A stretch of 12,052 nucleotides of DNA from Tubulinosema ratisbonensis (GCA_004000155.1 RCSS01000149.1:1-12052), one strand, 5' to 3'. Shown: positions 1 through 7,540, counted from the stretch's first letter. Numbers and translations: made by a program. The notes: a model not told the origin generated them from the letters alone.

Positions 1-87
1 CAGTGCAGAGAAAATAGCAGTAAATGGAATTATAAAAAAACAATGGACATTGACGTAAGAGGAATGTGCAGAGAAACAAATAAATAA
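1..87 (+). CDS. Possible 3' end of a gene running in from the left edge (partial)
   Basis: The frame starting at base 1 is open for 28 codons and ends in TAA at 85-87. The peptide has two Cys-Arg-Glu triplets (codons 2-4 and 23-25) exactly 21 codons apart, caused by an 11-base direct repeat at 3-13 and 66-76. Two AATAAA hexamers (79-84 and 83-88) overlap the stop, as at the ends of the well-supported genes here. An open run of 28 codons at the window edge could still be chance in such A+T-rich DNA. I do not recognise a family and give no function. Confidence 0.4.
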   Translation, partial: QCRENSSKWNYKKTMDIDVRGMCRETNK

Positions 88-700
88 ATTCTAGAGTAAT
101 ATTATAATATTACTTTATGTGTAACAGGGCAGCACAATTATTACCGAACGTAAAGGGGATATGGTAAAGTAGTTAAGCTTGTTTTTTTTTCATCCAAATA
201 TTAACTAAGGCAGAAAATTTATGGATTCTAAAAAATTTATAAATGGCCATTCAAAACATTGAAAAGAAATGAAGCTCATTAAATAATCTTTTTAAAAGCA
301 GTAAATATTAATAAGATTAAAGATTACATGTATTTTTTAAACCAAAAATATCAAAAGATCAGTTCAAAAGTAAAAAAAATTTCTAAATAACTGTTTTATT
401 TTTATTTAATTTATTTTTGATTAATTTAATTAATAAGTTTAATTTGATTTACCGAAAAAATACTTTTTTATAGATCTAAGAGATTACTAGATGTAATAAA
501 ATTAGTCAATAAAAGTTAGTATAATTGNTATAAGACTTATCAATATCAATAGATGAATTTACCTAATCTTTCTTGTAATAGCCATTTTTAAAAATACTAC
601 TAATTTTTAAAGTATTTTTTTAATCATAAGTGATTTATCTTTATAACATAATGTTTTTAGACATGGCTTCAAGATCTTTTGATTTTATAATTTTTTTGTA

Positions 701-714
701 TATAAATACCCATG
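701..714 (+). promoter_or_regulatory. Promoter/start-like string without a gene behind it
   Basis: TATAAA (701-706) is followed by CCC (709-711) directly before an ATG (712-714). This is the arrangement seen in front of real genes here, but the frame closes after ATG-TCG-ACA with TAG. It may be the leftover start of a lost gene, the start of a non-coding transcript, or chance. Confidence 0.25.
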
Positions 715-776
715 TCGACATAGAAGGACTTATAAAAAAATAAAACATTTACACAAATTATTTAAAACATTTATTA

Positions 777-896
777 TTTAAAGCTTATCTTAATAAATGC
801 GACAATAGGATTTGATAACTTTTTTTTGATTTTCAGTCTCTCGGCAATCTCTTTTTGAGTCAAATTTACTTTTAAATAGTAATAAATCTTTCTAAA
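777..896 (-). pseudogene. Relic with a helix-turn-helix-like peptide, possibly from a transposase
   Basis: Read on the minus strand, the 40 codons between stops at 897-899 and 774-776 include LTQKEIAERLKI at residues 12-23. This fits the first two helices of a helix-turn-helix domain: an 'IA-x-x-L' core preceded by a Q-K-E type helix start. Such domains open many Tc1/mariner-type transposases, which are common in microsporidian genomes. There is no start codon, the next helix is poor, and no catalytic DDE/D part is recognisable downstream (778 to 88). A neighbouring minus frame just upstream (about 897-1060) is also open for some 57 codons and could be a frameshifted continuation. It may also be chance. 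Confidence 0.3.
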
Positions 897-1545
897 TTAC
901 AGCATAAATCATTCTTGTATGGCATAAAAATCATTCTTATTTTTTTGTAACTCCAAACTAATAATTTTTCTTTAGATACTCTACATTTGTTTCTTTTTAG
1001 TACATTGTAAATAAATTTTATTTTGATTAGACAATGCTGCTATATGTTTACAACACATTTTGATCAATATGGACGTTTAGCAAAAAAAATCCATTTAATT
1101 TAAGAAAAACAAAAGCAACACTTTCTGATAAGATATACTTGTCATCTTAATATGAAAAAGGTATAAAAAATACGATTATTAAATTTCATTTCTTAATATA
1201 TTTTTATTAATTAGATCAATAATCAAAAATTGAACTTCCCTAAAAAAACGGCCATCACTTTTCTAAAACATTAATTTATATTTAATTAAAATTTTGGTCA
1301 ACTTAAAAATTTTTCCCATAAAAATATATTGTTTACGGCAAAAGTTTGCTAATTCTTTTTTCATAAACAAACCCTTTTTCTCAGTAAAATATATTTTCGT
1401 TCAATGTAAAATTTTATTCGAAAAATTTTACTAATTAGAATTATATAAAATTAATAACTTTTTTCTATAAAAAATTGAGAATATTTTGTTGTTAAGAAAA
1501 TTAAATTTTAAAAAGTTAAAAGTTCAGTTAATTTAAATACTTTTT

Positions 1546-1551
1546 TTTATT
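1546..1551 (-). terminator. Polyadenylation-type signal AATAAA of the secreted protein gene
   Basis: On the minus strand AATAAA lies 9 bases after the TAA stop of the secreted coiled-coil gene, within the same distance range as at the other gene ends in the window. Confidence 0.5.
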
Positions 1552-1560
1552 TAAAGATTT

Positions 1561-2211
1561 TTAATCCTCAGAATCTTTAGAAGAAGGAGATTTTCTCAAA
1601 TCACCTGATTTACCGAATAATTCTTTGATTTGATTTTTTTGCACAATAGAATTAAGAAAGAGGCCTATTGAATATCCTGATGGTTTAAATGGATTACATG
1701 TCATATGTGTATTAGGGCCAGACACCTCCATATTATTTTTCACTGTTTGATCATAACTTTTTTCTAAATTCATAAGATTCTTCATAATTTCTTCGGAGGT
1801 TCCTTTCTTTCCTTCTTCAAAAAGTTCTGCAATATCATTTAGAGCTTCCTTAGCGTTAAAAATTATATTGGCTATTTTTTCTTCCATGTATGAATCTTCT
1901 AGTAATGTAGATGTTTTACCAAATTTTCCCCCTGTTAAAGTCTTCACCTTTTCCAAACTATCTTTTATTTTAAAATAAAATTGCTTTTTCCTTTCTAAAA
2001 CTTCTTTTTCTTCAAACAGCACATTTGTATCTTCTGATGGAGAAGAACAATCTTTTTTATTTGTTTTTGACATTTCAAAACTTTTTAATTTCGATTCTAT
2101 TGATTCTAGTTCGGAATCAATTTTGTTTATGAGATCATCCTCGTTTGAATCATTTCCTTTTGCATAGGACTGTAATGACAAACTAATCAATAAAGCTATA
2201 ATAAGTAGCAT
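1561..2211 (-). CDS. Secreted coiled-coil protein of unknown function, 216 residues
   Basis: I do not recognise a family. The N-terminus is a clear signal peptide: a hydrophobic run at residues 1-16 ending in Q-S-Y-A, with likely cleavage after Ala17. There is no second membrane segment, so secretion or passage through the ER is likely. The mature part is highly charged and mostly helical, with heptad-like stretches at about 24-48 and 64-95 and further helix at 107-160. Only two cysteines (55 and 172) remain, so a single disulfide is possible. The C-terminus (about 202-216) is rich in Ser, Lys and Asp/Glu. The ATG follows TACCATT, and a TATAAAAG box lies about 20 bases upstream, which supports this start. 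The gene is divergent to beta-tubulin. In microsporidia such proteins can be spore-wall or polar-tube components or proteins exported to the host; nothing in the sequence chooses between these. Confidence 0.8.
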   Translation of the reverse strand: MLLIIALLISLSLQSYAKGNDSNEDDLINKIDSELESIESKLKSFEMSKTNKKDCSSPSEDTNVLFEEKEVLERKKQFYFKIKDSLEKVKTLTGGKFGKTSTLLEDSYMEEKIANIIFNAKEALNDIAELFEEGKKGTSEEIMKNLMNLEKSYDQTVKNNMEVSGPNTHMTCNPFKPSGYSIGLFLNSIVQKNQIKELFGKSGDLRKSPSSKDSED

Positions 2212-2473
2212 AATGGTAGAATTGAACTACTTTTATACTTTAAAAATGATTATTTTTTACCGAAAAGATTTTACAAGTTGATAAATAAATGTTTATTTAG
2301 TCAATTCTTTTTTATTAAACCAAGTAAAAAAGAATATAAAATTTATTAAAAAAGAGAGAAACAAAAAGTAATAGTTTTTTTAGGCATTTAAAACATTACA
2401 ATGTTTTTTTAAAAATAAATTTTAATTTAAATTTATTTTCTAAGGTTATTAAAAAAATATTTTTCTACCCCAA
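2212..2473. promoter_or_regulatory. Divergent promoter region between the secreted protein gene and beta-tubulin
   Basis: These 262 bases separate two start codons facing apart. On the minus strand TATAAAAG (2237-2230) precedes the secreted gene. Nearer beta-tubulin lies a perfect inverted repeat with 8-base arms and a 2-base centre (2390-2407, AAAACATT/AATGTTTT). TTTACCG occurs at 2256-2262. Which of these are bound by factors is unknown. Confidence 0.5.
2468..2471 (+). promoter_or_regulatory. CCC-type start motif of beta-tubulin
   Basis: CCCC sits two bases before the ATG at 2474. Runs of C just upstream of the start are a known signal of microsporidian genes, marking very short leaders. 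It supports the chosen start. Confidence 0.7.
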
Positions 2474-3793
2474 ATGCGTGAAATTATTCATTTACAAACA
2501 GGTCAGTGCGGTAACCAAATAGGATCTAAATTCTGGGAAGTGTTGAGTGAAGAACATGCAATAAATGAACAAGGTATGTACGTGGGTAACAGACCTGAAC
2601 AATTAGAAAGGATTAATGTGTATTTTAATGAATCTTCATCTAAAAAATACGTACCAAGAGCAGTCTTAGTTGACTTAGAACCAGGAACAATGGAAACTGT
2701 AAAGCAAGGAGCTTTAGGTAATTTGTTTAGACCTGATAACTTTATATTTGGTCAATCTGGTGCAGGAAATAATTGGGCTAAAGGACATTACACAGAAGGA
2801 GCAGAATTGGTTGATTTAGTCATGGATGTGGTAAGAAAAGAAGCAGAGAGTGCTGAGTGTTTACAAGGATTCCAAATTACTCATTCATTGGGTGGTGGTA
2901 CTGGTTCAGGAATGGGTACTTTATTGATCTCTAAGATAAGAGAAGAATTTCCTGACAGGATGATGTGTACCTTTTCAGTAGTACCTTCTCCAAAAGTAAG
3001 TGATACTGTTGTTGAACCTTACAATGCTACCCTTTCAATCCATCAGTTGGTAGAAAATGCTGATGAAACATTTTGCATTGATAATGAAGCATTGCATGAA
3101 ATTTGTTCTAAGACACTTAAGCTTACAAACCCAGGCTATGGTGATTTAAACAATTTAGTTTCTTACGTGATGAGTGGAATTACCACATGTTTAAGGTTCC
3201 CTGGTCAGTTAAATGCTGATTTAAGAAAATTAGCTGTGAATATGATTCCTTTCCCAAGATTACATTTCTTCATTGTTGGTTTTGCTCCTTTAATTGCTAA
3301 AGGTACTTCTCAGTACAGAAATTACAGTGTGGCTGAATTAACATCTCAAATGTTTGACAGTAGAAATATGATGGCAGCATCTGATCCTAAAAATGGAAGG
3401 TATTTAACAGTGGCAGCATTTTTCAGGGGAAATATTTCTATGAAAGACGTAGATGAACAAATGTTAGGGGTACAAACAAAAAATAATAAAAATTTTGTTG
3501 AGTGGATACCTAACAATGTAAAAACAGCAGTGTGTGACATTCCTCCTAGTGGTTTAGAAATGAGTGCCACTTTTATTGGAAATTCTACAAGCATACAAGA
3601 TTTATTCAAAAGAATATCAGACCAATTTTCAGTTATGTTTAGAAGAAAGGCTTTCTTACATTGGTACACAGGTGAAGGAATGGATGAAATGGAATTTGCT
3701 GAGGCTGAATCTAACATGAATGACTTGTTAAGTGAATATCAACAATATCAGAATGCAACTGTGGAGCATGAAGAATTTGAGCTTAAAGAATGA
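2474..3793 (+). CDS. TUB2: Beta-tubulin
   Basis: Beta subunit of the tubulin dimer, which polymerises into spindle and cytoplasmic microtubules. The 439 residues are near full length (usually 440-450) and intronless. Hallmarks seen: the start MREI with QTGQCGNQ (8-15), the GTP-binding glycine loop GGGTGSGMG (140-148), [15 protein letters not shown] (171-185) and the helix around [16 protein letters not shown] (237-252). The C-terminal tail after about residue 425 is short and only modestly acidic. Residues tied in other fungi to benzimidazole response are of the sensitive type: His6, Tyr50, Phe167, Glu198, Phe200 and Arg241; residue 165 is Cys. The start lies right after a CCCC motif. AATAAA overlaps the TGA stop. 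Codon use is more balanced than in the neighbours, consistent with high expression and strong constraint. The ATPase gene follows after 117 bases on the same strand. Confidence 0.99.
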   Translation: MREIIHLQTGQCGNQIGSKFWEVLSEEHAINEQGMYVGNRPEQLERINVYFNESSSKKYVPRAVLVDLEPGTMETVKQGALGNLFRPDNFIFGQSGAGNNWAKGHYTEGAELVDLVMDVVRKEAESAECLQGFQITHSLGGGTGSGMGTLLISKIREEFPDRMMCTFSVVPSPKVSDTVVEPYNATLSIHQLVENADETFCIDNEALHEICSKTLKLTNPGYGDLNNLVSYVMSGITTCLRFPGQLNADLRKLAVNMIPFPRLHFFIVGFAPLIAKGTSQYRNYSVAELTSQMFDSRNMMAASDPKNGRYLTVAAFFRGNISMKDVDEQMLGVQTKNNKNFVEWIPNNVKTAVCDIPPSGLEMSATFIGNSTSIQDLFKRISDQFSVMFRRKAFLHWYTGEGMDEMEFAEAESNMNDLLSEYQQYQNATVEHEEFELKE

Positions 3794-3798
3794 ATAAA
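3793..3798 (+). terminator. AATAAA overlapping the beta-tubulin stop
   Basis: The last A of TGA is the first A of AATAAA, implying a very short 3' untranslated region or cleavage inside the following 117-base gap. Confidence 0.55.
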
Positions 3799-3832
3799 TG
3801 TTAAGAAGTAAAAAATTTTTTTATAAATTTTC

Positions 3833-3885
3833 TTTTGTTTTATGCTTTAAAATAATTTTTGACTATTTTAGAGCATAAAATGAAA
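3833..3885 (+). other. Strong hairpin between beta-tubulin and the copper ATPase
   Basis: Bases 3833-3854 can pair with 3864-3885 around a 9-base loop: 22 consecutive pairs, of which 19 are Watson-Crick and 3 are G-U on the plus-strand RNA (3847-3871, 3837-3881, 3836-3882). The core arms are TTTTATGCT and AGCATAAAA. On the minus strand the three exceptions would be A-C mismatches, so the plus-strand RNA is the better-folded one. It begins 39 bases after the beta-tubulin stop and ends 25 bases before the ATPase ATG. It could act in 3' end formation of the tubulin transcript, in the ATPase leader, or as a barrier between the two transcripts. Confidence 0.6.
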
Positions 3886-3888
3886 AGG

Positions 3889-3896
3889 TATAAAAA
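3889..3896 (+). promoter_or_regulatory. TATA-like box before the copper ATPase
   Basis: TATAAAAA lies 14 bases before the ATG at 3911. No C or G run precedes this start, unlike beta-tubulin, the TRAPP gene and the kinase. In this A+T-rich background the match is weak evidence. Confidence 0.35.
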
Positions 3897-3910
3897 TAAA
3901 TTATAATTTT

Positions 3911-5950
3911 ATGCGCATGAAAAGTAAAATTACCTCTGAAATATTCACAGTTTCAAATATACACTGTGTAAAATGCATCAAAAAAATTGAAAAGGCTTTA
4001 TTACAGTTAGAAGGAATCTATAAGGTAAACACAAATTTATTTTTAAAACAAACTAAAGTTTACTATGATTCAATGCTTATAGATTCTGGTAAAATATTAT
4101 CTACACTAAAATCTTATGGGTTTGCTTGTGAAGTTTATGGATTTAAATGGATTGGCTTGTTTATAACTGTCTTGTGTGTTTTTATTGCACAAAATTTTGG
4201 TAAAATTTTGTATAAAAATTTACTGTCAGATTTATTTTTAGCCAGTATTCCAGTATTTTTAGTATTTACAAAATTAAGAAAAAAAAAATTGCTGGTGGGT
4301 GATAACTTTGTAATTAATGGTGCTATAGTTTCTTACCTATTAGGATTGCTACTTTTTTGCAGCAATTATTCGAATAGATCAGAAATTACCAGCTATTTAG
4401 AAATGTCTAGCGTGATTATTTTATTTGTGTTTTTTGGTAAATTTTTAGAAGAATGCATAAAATTAAAAAATGCAAAAATTATAAAAATTCTTCAAACAAA
4501 CGAATTTAAAGAAAATGAAAAGAGTTTTTCTTTGGATAATGTTAATTTAAACATAGGAGACATAATCTTAATAGAGAAAGGTGTTTTTATCCCTGCAGAT
4601 GGATTTGTTTATAAGGGAGAAACCTTTGTAAATGAATCTAATTTGACAGGAGAATTTAGTTTAATGCATAAAAAAACTAGTTCTTTAATTTATGCTGGTA
4701 CAACAAATATCTCTCATCCATTTTATTTAAAAATAACAAATTTACCTAAAAATACTTATATGGGAAGAATACTTAATTTATTACAAGACGCTAATTTTAG
4801 TTATTCTTATGAAAATAGGTTGTTTTTATATTTTACCTATTCTGTTAATTATTTTACTATTTTACTATTTTTCTTTCATTTATTGGTGAATATTTTTTAC
4901 AAAAATAAGTTTTCTCTTTTTTATGCTATAAAATCTTCACTTTCTGTTTTAGTAATTTCATGCCCGTGTGTCTTTTCAATTGCCATACCAATTACTTTTT
5001 TAATGTTTAATTATGAATTATTAACCAAAGGAATAATTATTAAGGATGTCAATCCCTTATTTAAAAAAATAAAATATATAATGTTTGATAAAACAGGTAC
5101 TTTAACAGAAGGTAAATTAAATGTGATAGATTACAAAATAACTAAATACGATGAAGAGTTTGTATTTAACATGATAAGATTGATAGAAGAAAAAGAAGAC
5201 CATCCTGTGGCTAAAGCTCTTTTTTATTTTACAAATGAAAATTTAAAAAGTAAAATTCAAATGAAATTAAAAAATAAGAAATATTTTTCTTCTTTAGGAA
5301 TAGAAGGTGAAATAGAATTCAAAGAAAAAATTTTTAAAATAAAAATAGGAAAAGAATCATTTGTAATAAAAAATATCAGAGACAATAATAAAACATTTAT
5401 TTCTATTAATGAAGAATTTACTGGATATTTTATTTTAGGTGATAAAATAAGAAATGAAAGTTTAGAATGCATTAACAAATTAAAAGAAATGAATTTTTAT
5501 TGTATAATGTTAACAGGGGATACAGAGGAAAGGAGTAAAAATGTTAATAAACTATTAAATATGCATAAAATGTATGCAAATTTAACGGCTGAAGAAAAAA
5601 TGAGAATAATTTTACAATACAAAACTAAAGGAGGCGTACTTATGATTGGGGATGGAATAAATGATGCGCCAGCAATCAAAGCTTCTGATTTAGGAGTGTC
5701 AATCTCAAAAATTAACAACACTGCCAATATAATATTTTTAAAAGAAGATTTAAGTTTGATAATTTATTTTCTAAAAATGAAAAAAAAATTAACAAAAAAA
5801 ATCAAAATAAGTTTATTTTTTTCAATATTTTATAATTTAATAAGCATTCCTTTAGCATCAGGATTATTTTATAACATTACACCTAAAACTTCCTGTTTGT
5901 TTATGCTACTTTCTTCTTTATCAGTAATCCTAAACAGTTTTATAAAGTAA
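3911..5950 (+). CDS. Cu(+)-type P1B-ATPase (heavy-metal pump)
   Basis: ATP-driven pump expected to move Cu(+) across a membrane, in fungi into the Golgi/secretory lumen (Ccc2/ATP7 family). An N-terminal heavy-metal domain spans about residues 8-75 with Cys19-x-x-Cys22. Four hydrophobic segments follow (about 80-180), then the actuator domain with TGE at 246-248, a helix pair with the metal-site Cys-Pro-Cys at 351-353, the phosphorylation site DKTGT with Asp393, His-Pro at 431-432 in the nucleotide domain, TGD at 535-537 and GDGINDAP at 580-587. The last two helices carry Tyr641-Asn642 and Met665-x-x-Ser-Ser669, the known Cu(+) signature. At 679 residues it is much shorter than yeast Ccc2 (about 1000) and has one metal domain. 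Oddities: the expected Pro after TGE is absent, and Ser461 stands where the first Gly of the nucleotide GxG motif is usual. A second in-frame ATG is at 3917. AATAAA overlaps the stop. Confidence 0.93.
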   Translation: MRMKSKITSEIFTVSNIHCVKCIKKIEKALLQLEGIYKVNTNLFLKQTKVYYDSMLIDSGKILSTLKSYGFACEVYGFKWIGLFITVLCVFIAQNFGKILYKNLLSDLFLASIPVFLVFTKLRKKKLLVGDNFVINGAIVSYLLGLLLFCSNYSNRSEITSYLEMSSVIILFVFFGKFLEECIKLKNAKIIKILQTNEFKENEKSFSLDNVNLNIGDIILIEKGVFIPADGFVYKGETFVNESNLTGEFSLMHKKTSSLIYAGTTNISHPFYLKITNLPKNTYMGRILNLLQDANFSYSYENRLFLYFTYSVNYFTILLFFFHLLVNIFYKNKFSLFYAIKSSLSVLVISCPCVFSIAIPITFLMFNYELLTKGIIIKDVNPLFKKIKYIMFDKTGTLTEGKLNVIDYKITKYDEEFVFNMIRLIEEKEDHPVAKALFYFTNENLKSKIQMKLKNKKYFSSLGIEGEIEFKEKIFKIKIGKESFVIKNIRDNNKTFISINEEFTGYFILGDKIRNESLECINKLKEMNFYCIMLTGDTEERSKNVNKLLNMHKMYANLTAEEKMRIILQYKTKGGVLMIGDGINDAPAIKASDLGVSISKINNTANIIFLKEDLSLIIYFLKMKKKLTKKIKISLFFSIFYNLISIPLASGLFYNITPKTSCLFMLLSSLSVILNSFIK

Positions 5951-5958
5951 TAAATAAA
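5949..5958 (+). terminator. Two overlapping AATAAA signals at the copper ATPase stop
   Basis: AATAAA at 5949-5954 overlaps the TAA stop and a second copy follows at 5953-5958. Just downstream, 9-base arms GTTTTTATT (5969-5977) and AATAAAAAC (5990-5998) can form a hairpin with a 12-base loop, within the 68-base gap to the next gene. Confidence 0.5.
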
Positions 5959-6010
5959 ATTAAAATAAGTTTTTATTGGTTAAAAAATAAATAAAAACAA
6001 AAAAACACAA

Positions 6011-6013
6011 CCC
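6011..6013 (+). promoter_or_regulatory. CCC-type start motif of the TRAPP gene
   Basis: CCC lies five bases before the ATG at 6019 and supports this start, which is also the first ATG of the frame. Confidence 0.6.
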
Positions 6014-6018
6014 TTAAA

Positions 6019-6411
6019 ATGCCAGGTATCGAAAAGGTAGATGAATCATTTTGTAAAGTATTATTGATAGAATTTCTTAAGCAAACAGATGTACCACCCA
6101 GAAAGATAGGATCAAGATTGGGTACAAGGTTATCAGATGACTTCCTAGCCAGAACAGAACTTTGCAAGGCAGACACAGCCTTTGAGTTAGCCATAGTATC
6201 TAAAAGATTCTTTGAGGAGTATTTTAATTATTCCCCCAAAGTAATTGGAGAAAGGGTATTTATGGAAGATTTTTTTGTTAATGATAATAAGACATTAGAA
6301 TTATTGGCTGGTTTACTAGAAATACTTTTAGGTTTTTCTTCAACAGGTGTTGTTTCAATAGCTGTTTTAGAACAAAAAGTGTTTGAGATTACTATCATTA
6401 CAGACAGTTAA
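6019..6411 (+). CDS. BET3: Small Bet3-like TRAPP complex subunit
   Basis: Bet3 (TRAPPC3) is a core subunit of the TRAPP complexes, which activate the Rab GTPase Ypt1/Rab1 and tether ER-derived vesicles at the Golgi. The match I see is the stretch 'IGSRLGTRLSDDFLART' (30-46), like the Bet3 segment in which a Gly-x-Arg-Leu helix leads into D-F-L-A-R. Next comes Cys49, near the position of the acylated cysteine of Bet3, and a helix to about 70. The C-terminal half (94-128) follows the family order: helix LAGLLEILLGF, then the strand pair VVSIAVLE and VFEITII. It has 130 residues against about 180-190 in yeast and human Bet3; the N-terminus and the middle loop are cut down. Trs33 or Trs31 are less likely relatives of the same fold. 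It starts 68 bases after the ATPase on the same strand. Confidence 0.78.
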   Translation: MPGIEKVDESFCKVLLIEFLKQTDVPPRKIGSRLGTRLSDDFLARTELCKADTAFELAIVSKRFFEEYFNYSPKVIGERVFMEDFFVNDNKTLELLAGLLEILLGFSSTGVVSIAVLEQKVFEITIITDS

Positions 6412-6730
6412 TTATAATTAATATCATAGATTTAATAAATAAAGTTACAAAACAAAATAATATTACAAAACCTATCTGTGAATAAATTAATTTGTTTTGN
6501 NNATTTGTAAAATTTTATGATTTTATTTTGACATGTATTTTATTTAAAATGTTTAATATTTTATTTAATTTGATATTAAAAAATTATATTTTAATTAAAA
6601 AGAATCATAGTTATAATTTATTTTATATTTTAATTATAAAATGACATTTTTATTTAAAATTTGATTTTTTCAATGAAAAAAATAATGTGTTTATTTTAAA
6701 TTTACAAAAAAACTCTCCTTAAAAAGAGAA
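6412..6730. other. A+T-rich spacer with unresolved bases
   Basis: No coding potential is seen. Two overlapping AATAAA (6434-6443) end the TRAPP gene. Bases 6500-6502 are N. The rest is simple A/T sequence including an inverted repeat TTTAATAT (6552-6559)/ATATTAAA (6573-6580). Just before the next ATG there is CTCTCC (6713-6718), not a proper CCC motif. Confidence 0.6.
6434..6443 (+). terminator. AATAAA pair downstream of the TRAPP gene
   Basis: AATAAA at 6434-6439 and 6438-6443 lie 22 bases or more after the TAA stop. The stop itself is inside a 14-base A/T palindrome (6408-6421). Confidence 0.45.
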
Positions 6731-7540
6731 ATGATGATTTTAGTTATTTCTTTCTTTCTCTGTCTTTTTCTTGTTATCTTACTTTCTCAATTAATAAGAT
6801 TATACAACGAAATGAGATTAACAAGTAAAGCATACCACAGAAAAATAATAGAAGAAAACAAGTATTATATTTATAGATCTTTACAAATGTACACTCTTTT
6901 ACCTGAAATAAATATAAAAAGCTTAGACAAACCTTTAACCTCTTTGATCTCAAATTCAATTCATTCTGAAAAAAAGAAAAATGTAGATGAAATTTTTAAA
7001 ATACTTTTTCAAAGGATAGAATTAAAAAATAATAAAAATGTCATAGCAAACATTTCTAAATTAATAATTAACATTATTTTACAAGAAAATTACAGGAATA
7101 TTACAAAACTTGGATATAATTATAAAATTTGTAATTTTGATTTAAAAGAAAATAATGTTTATAAAAAATTAGGATTAATTCAAAGTATCAACAAAATTAA
7201 TGAAGGAATGAATTTATTTATTTTTGAGGGTACTTTTTGTAAAAATTTAAGAAATACGATTGACATTTCTTATGAAAAAATTTGTAAACTTAATTTGATA
7301 TTAAACAATTTTATAAAAAAAGAAAACAATTTTTTTATCCCAGAAACAATTATTTTTTATTTAAATGAACCTGTACCAGTTAAGAATATTGATTTAAATG
7401 ACAAGTGTGTATGTTTTGGTGATATTGTTTTAGAATTGTATGGAATGTTTTTGTATGATAAGCGTTTAAAATTGTGTAAGAGTGTTAATGGGTTTAGGTA
7501 TATTGAACAATTTATTCTAATTATGATGTTATTTATTTGA
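6731..7540 (+). CDS. Membrane-anchored protein of unknown function, 269 residues
   Basis: I do not recognise this protein. Residues 2-23 form one strong hydrophobic helix (rich in Leu, Ile, Phe, Val) followed by basic residues, which fits a signal anchor or a signal peptide. The remainder is Lys-, Asn- and Ile-rich with alternating helices and strands. About 54-130 looks helical; about 140-250 has short strand-like runs such as NLFIFEGTF (161-169) and VCFGDIVLELYG (227-238). Cysteines are at 11, 134, 170, 185, 227, 229 and 249. The last ten residues (FILIMMLFI) are again hydrophobic, which could be a second membrane contact or a packed helix. The start is a double ATG without a CCC motif. The length and continuous frame make a real gene likely; the composition is at the A+T extreme for the window, suggesting weak constraint or low expression. 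Confidence 0.75.
   Translation: MMILVISFFLCLFLVILLSQLIRLYNEMRLTSKAYHRKIIEENKYYIYRSLQMYTLLPEINIKSLDKPLTSLISNSIHSEKKKNVDEIFKILFQRIELKNNKNVIANISKLIINIILQENYRNITKLGYNYKICNFDLKENNVYKKLGLIQSINKINEGMNLFIFEGTFCKNLRNTIDISYEKICKLNLILNNFIKKENNFFIPETIIFYLNEPVPVKNIDLNDKCVCFGDIVLELYGMFLYDKRLKLCKSVNGFRYIEQFILIMMLFI

Larger units (their letters stand above)
88..1545. other. A+T-rich stretch without an intact gene; some relics
   Basis: No long open frame is visible on either strand. It holds a helix-turn-helix-like minus-strand fragment (777-896), a tandem duplication of about 20 bases at 902-938 (each unit begins GCATAAA and contains TCATTCTT), a palindrome ATGTCGACAT at 712-721, a promoter-like string at 701-714, and a run of nine T at 182-190. 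Base 528 is ambiguous. The rest is simple A/T-rich sequence in which I see nothing. Relics of mobile DNA between genes are the simplest reading. Confidence 0.6.

Noticed and set aside
147..190. Possible tRNA or other Pol III gene: an A-box-like TGGTAAAGTAGTTAAGC followed by nine T
   Set aside because: The T run comes only about 10 bases after the A-box-like part, and no B-box (GGTTCAA-like) or cloverleaf is present.
2995..3003. GTAAGT within beta-tubulin, possible 5' splice site
   Set aside because: The frame continues through it with the conserved P-S-P-K-V-S-D segment, so there is no intron.
3346..3717. Minus-strand open frame of 123 codons inside beta-tubulin
   Set aside because: It is fully antisense to a strongly conserved gene and encodes nothing recognisable; a shadow frame.
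5257..5727. Two minus-strand open frames (73 and 76 codons) inside the copper ATPase
   Set aside because: Antisense to the nucleotide and phosphorylation domains; shadows caused by low stop density on the opposite strand.
5973..6194. Minus-strand open frame of 73 codons over the start of the TRAPP gene
   Set aside because: Antisense to the Bet3-like protein and its leader, with no start signal; a shadow frame.
6774..6959. Minus-strand open frame of 61 codons within the unknown membrane protein gene
   Set aside because: The plus frame is much longer, has a sensible N-terminal membrane helix, and ends beside AATAAA.
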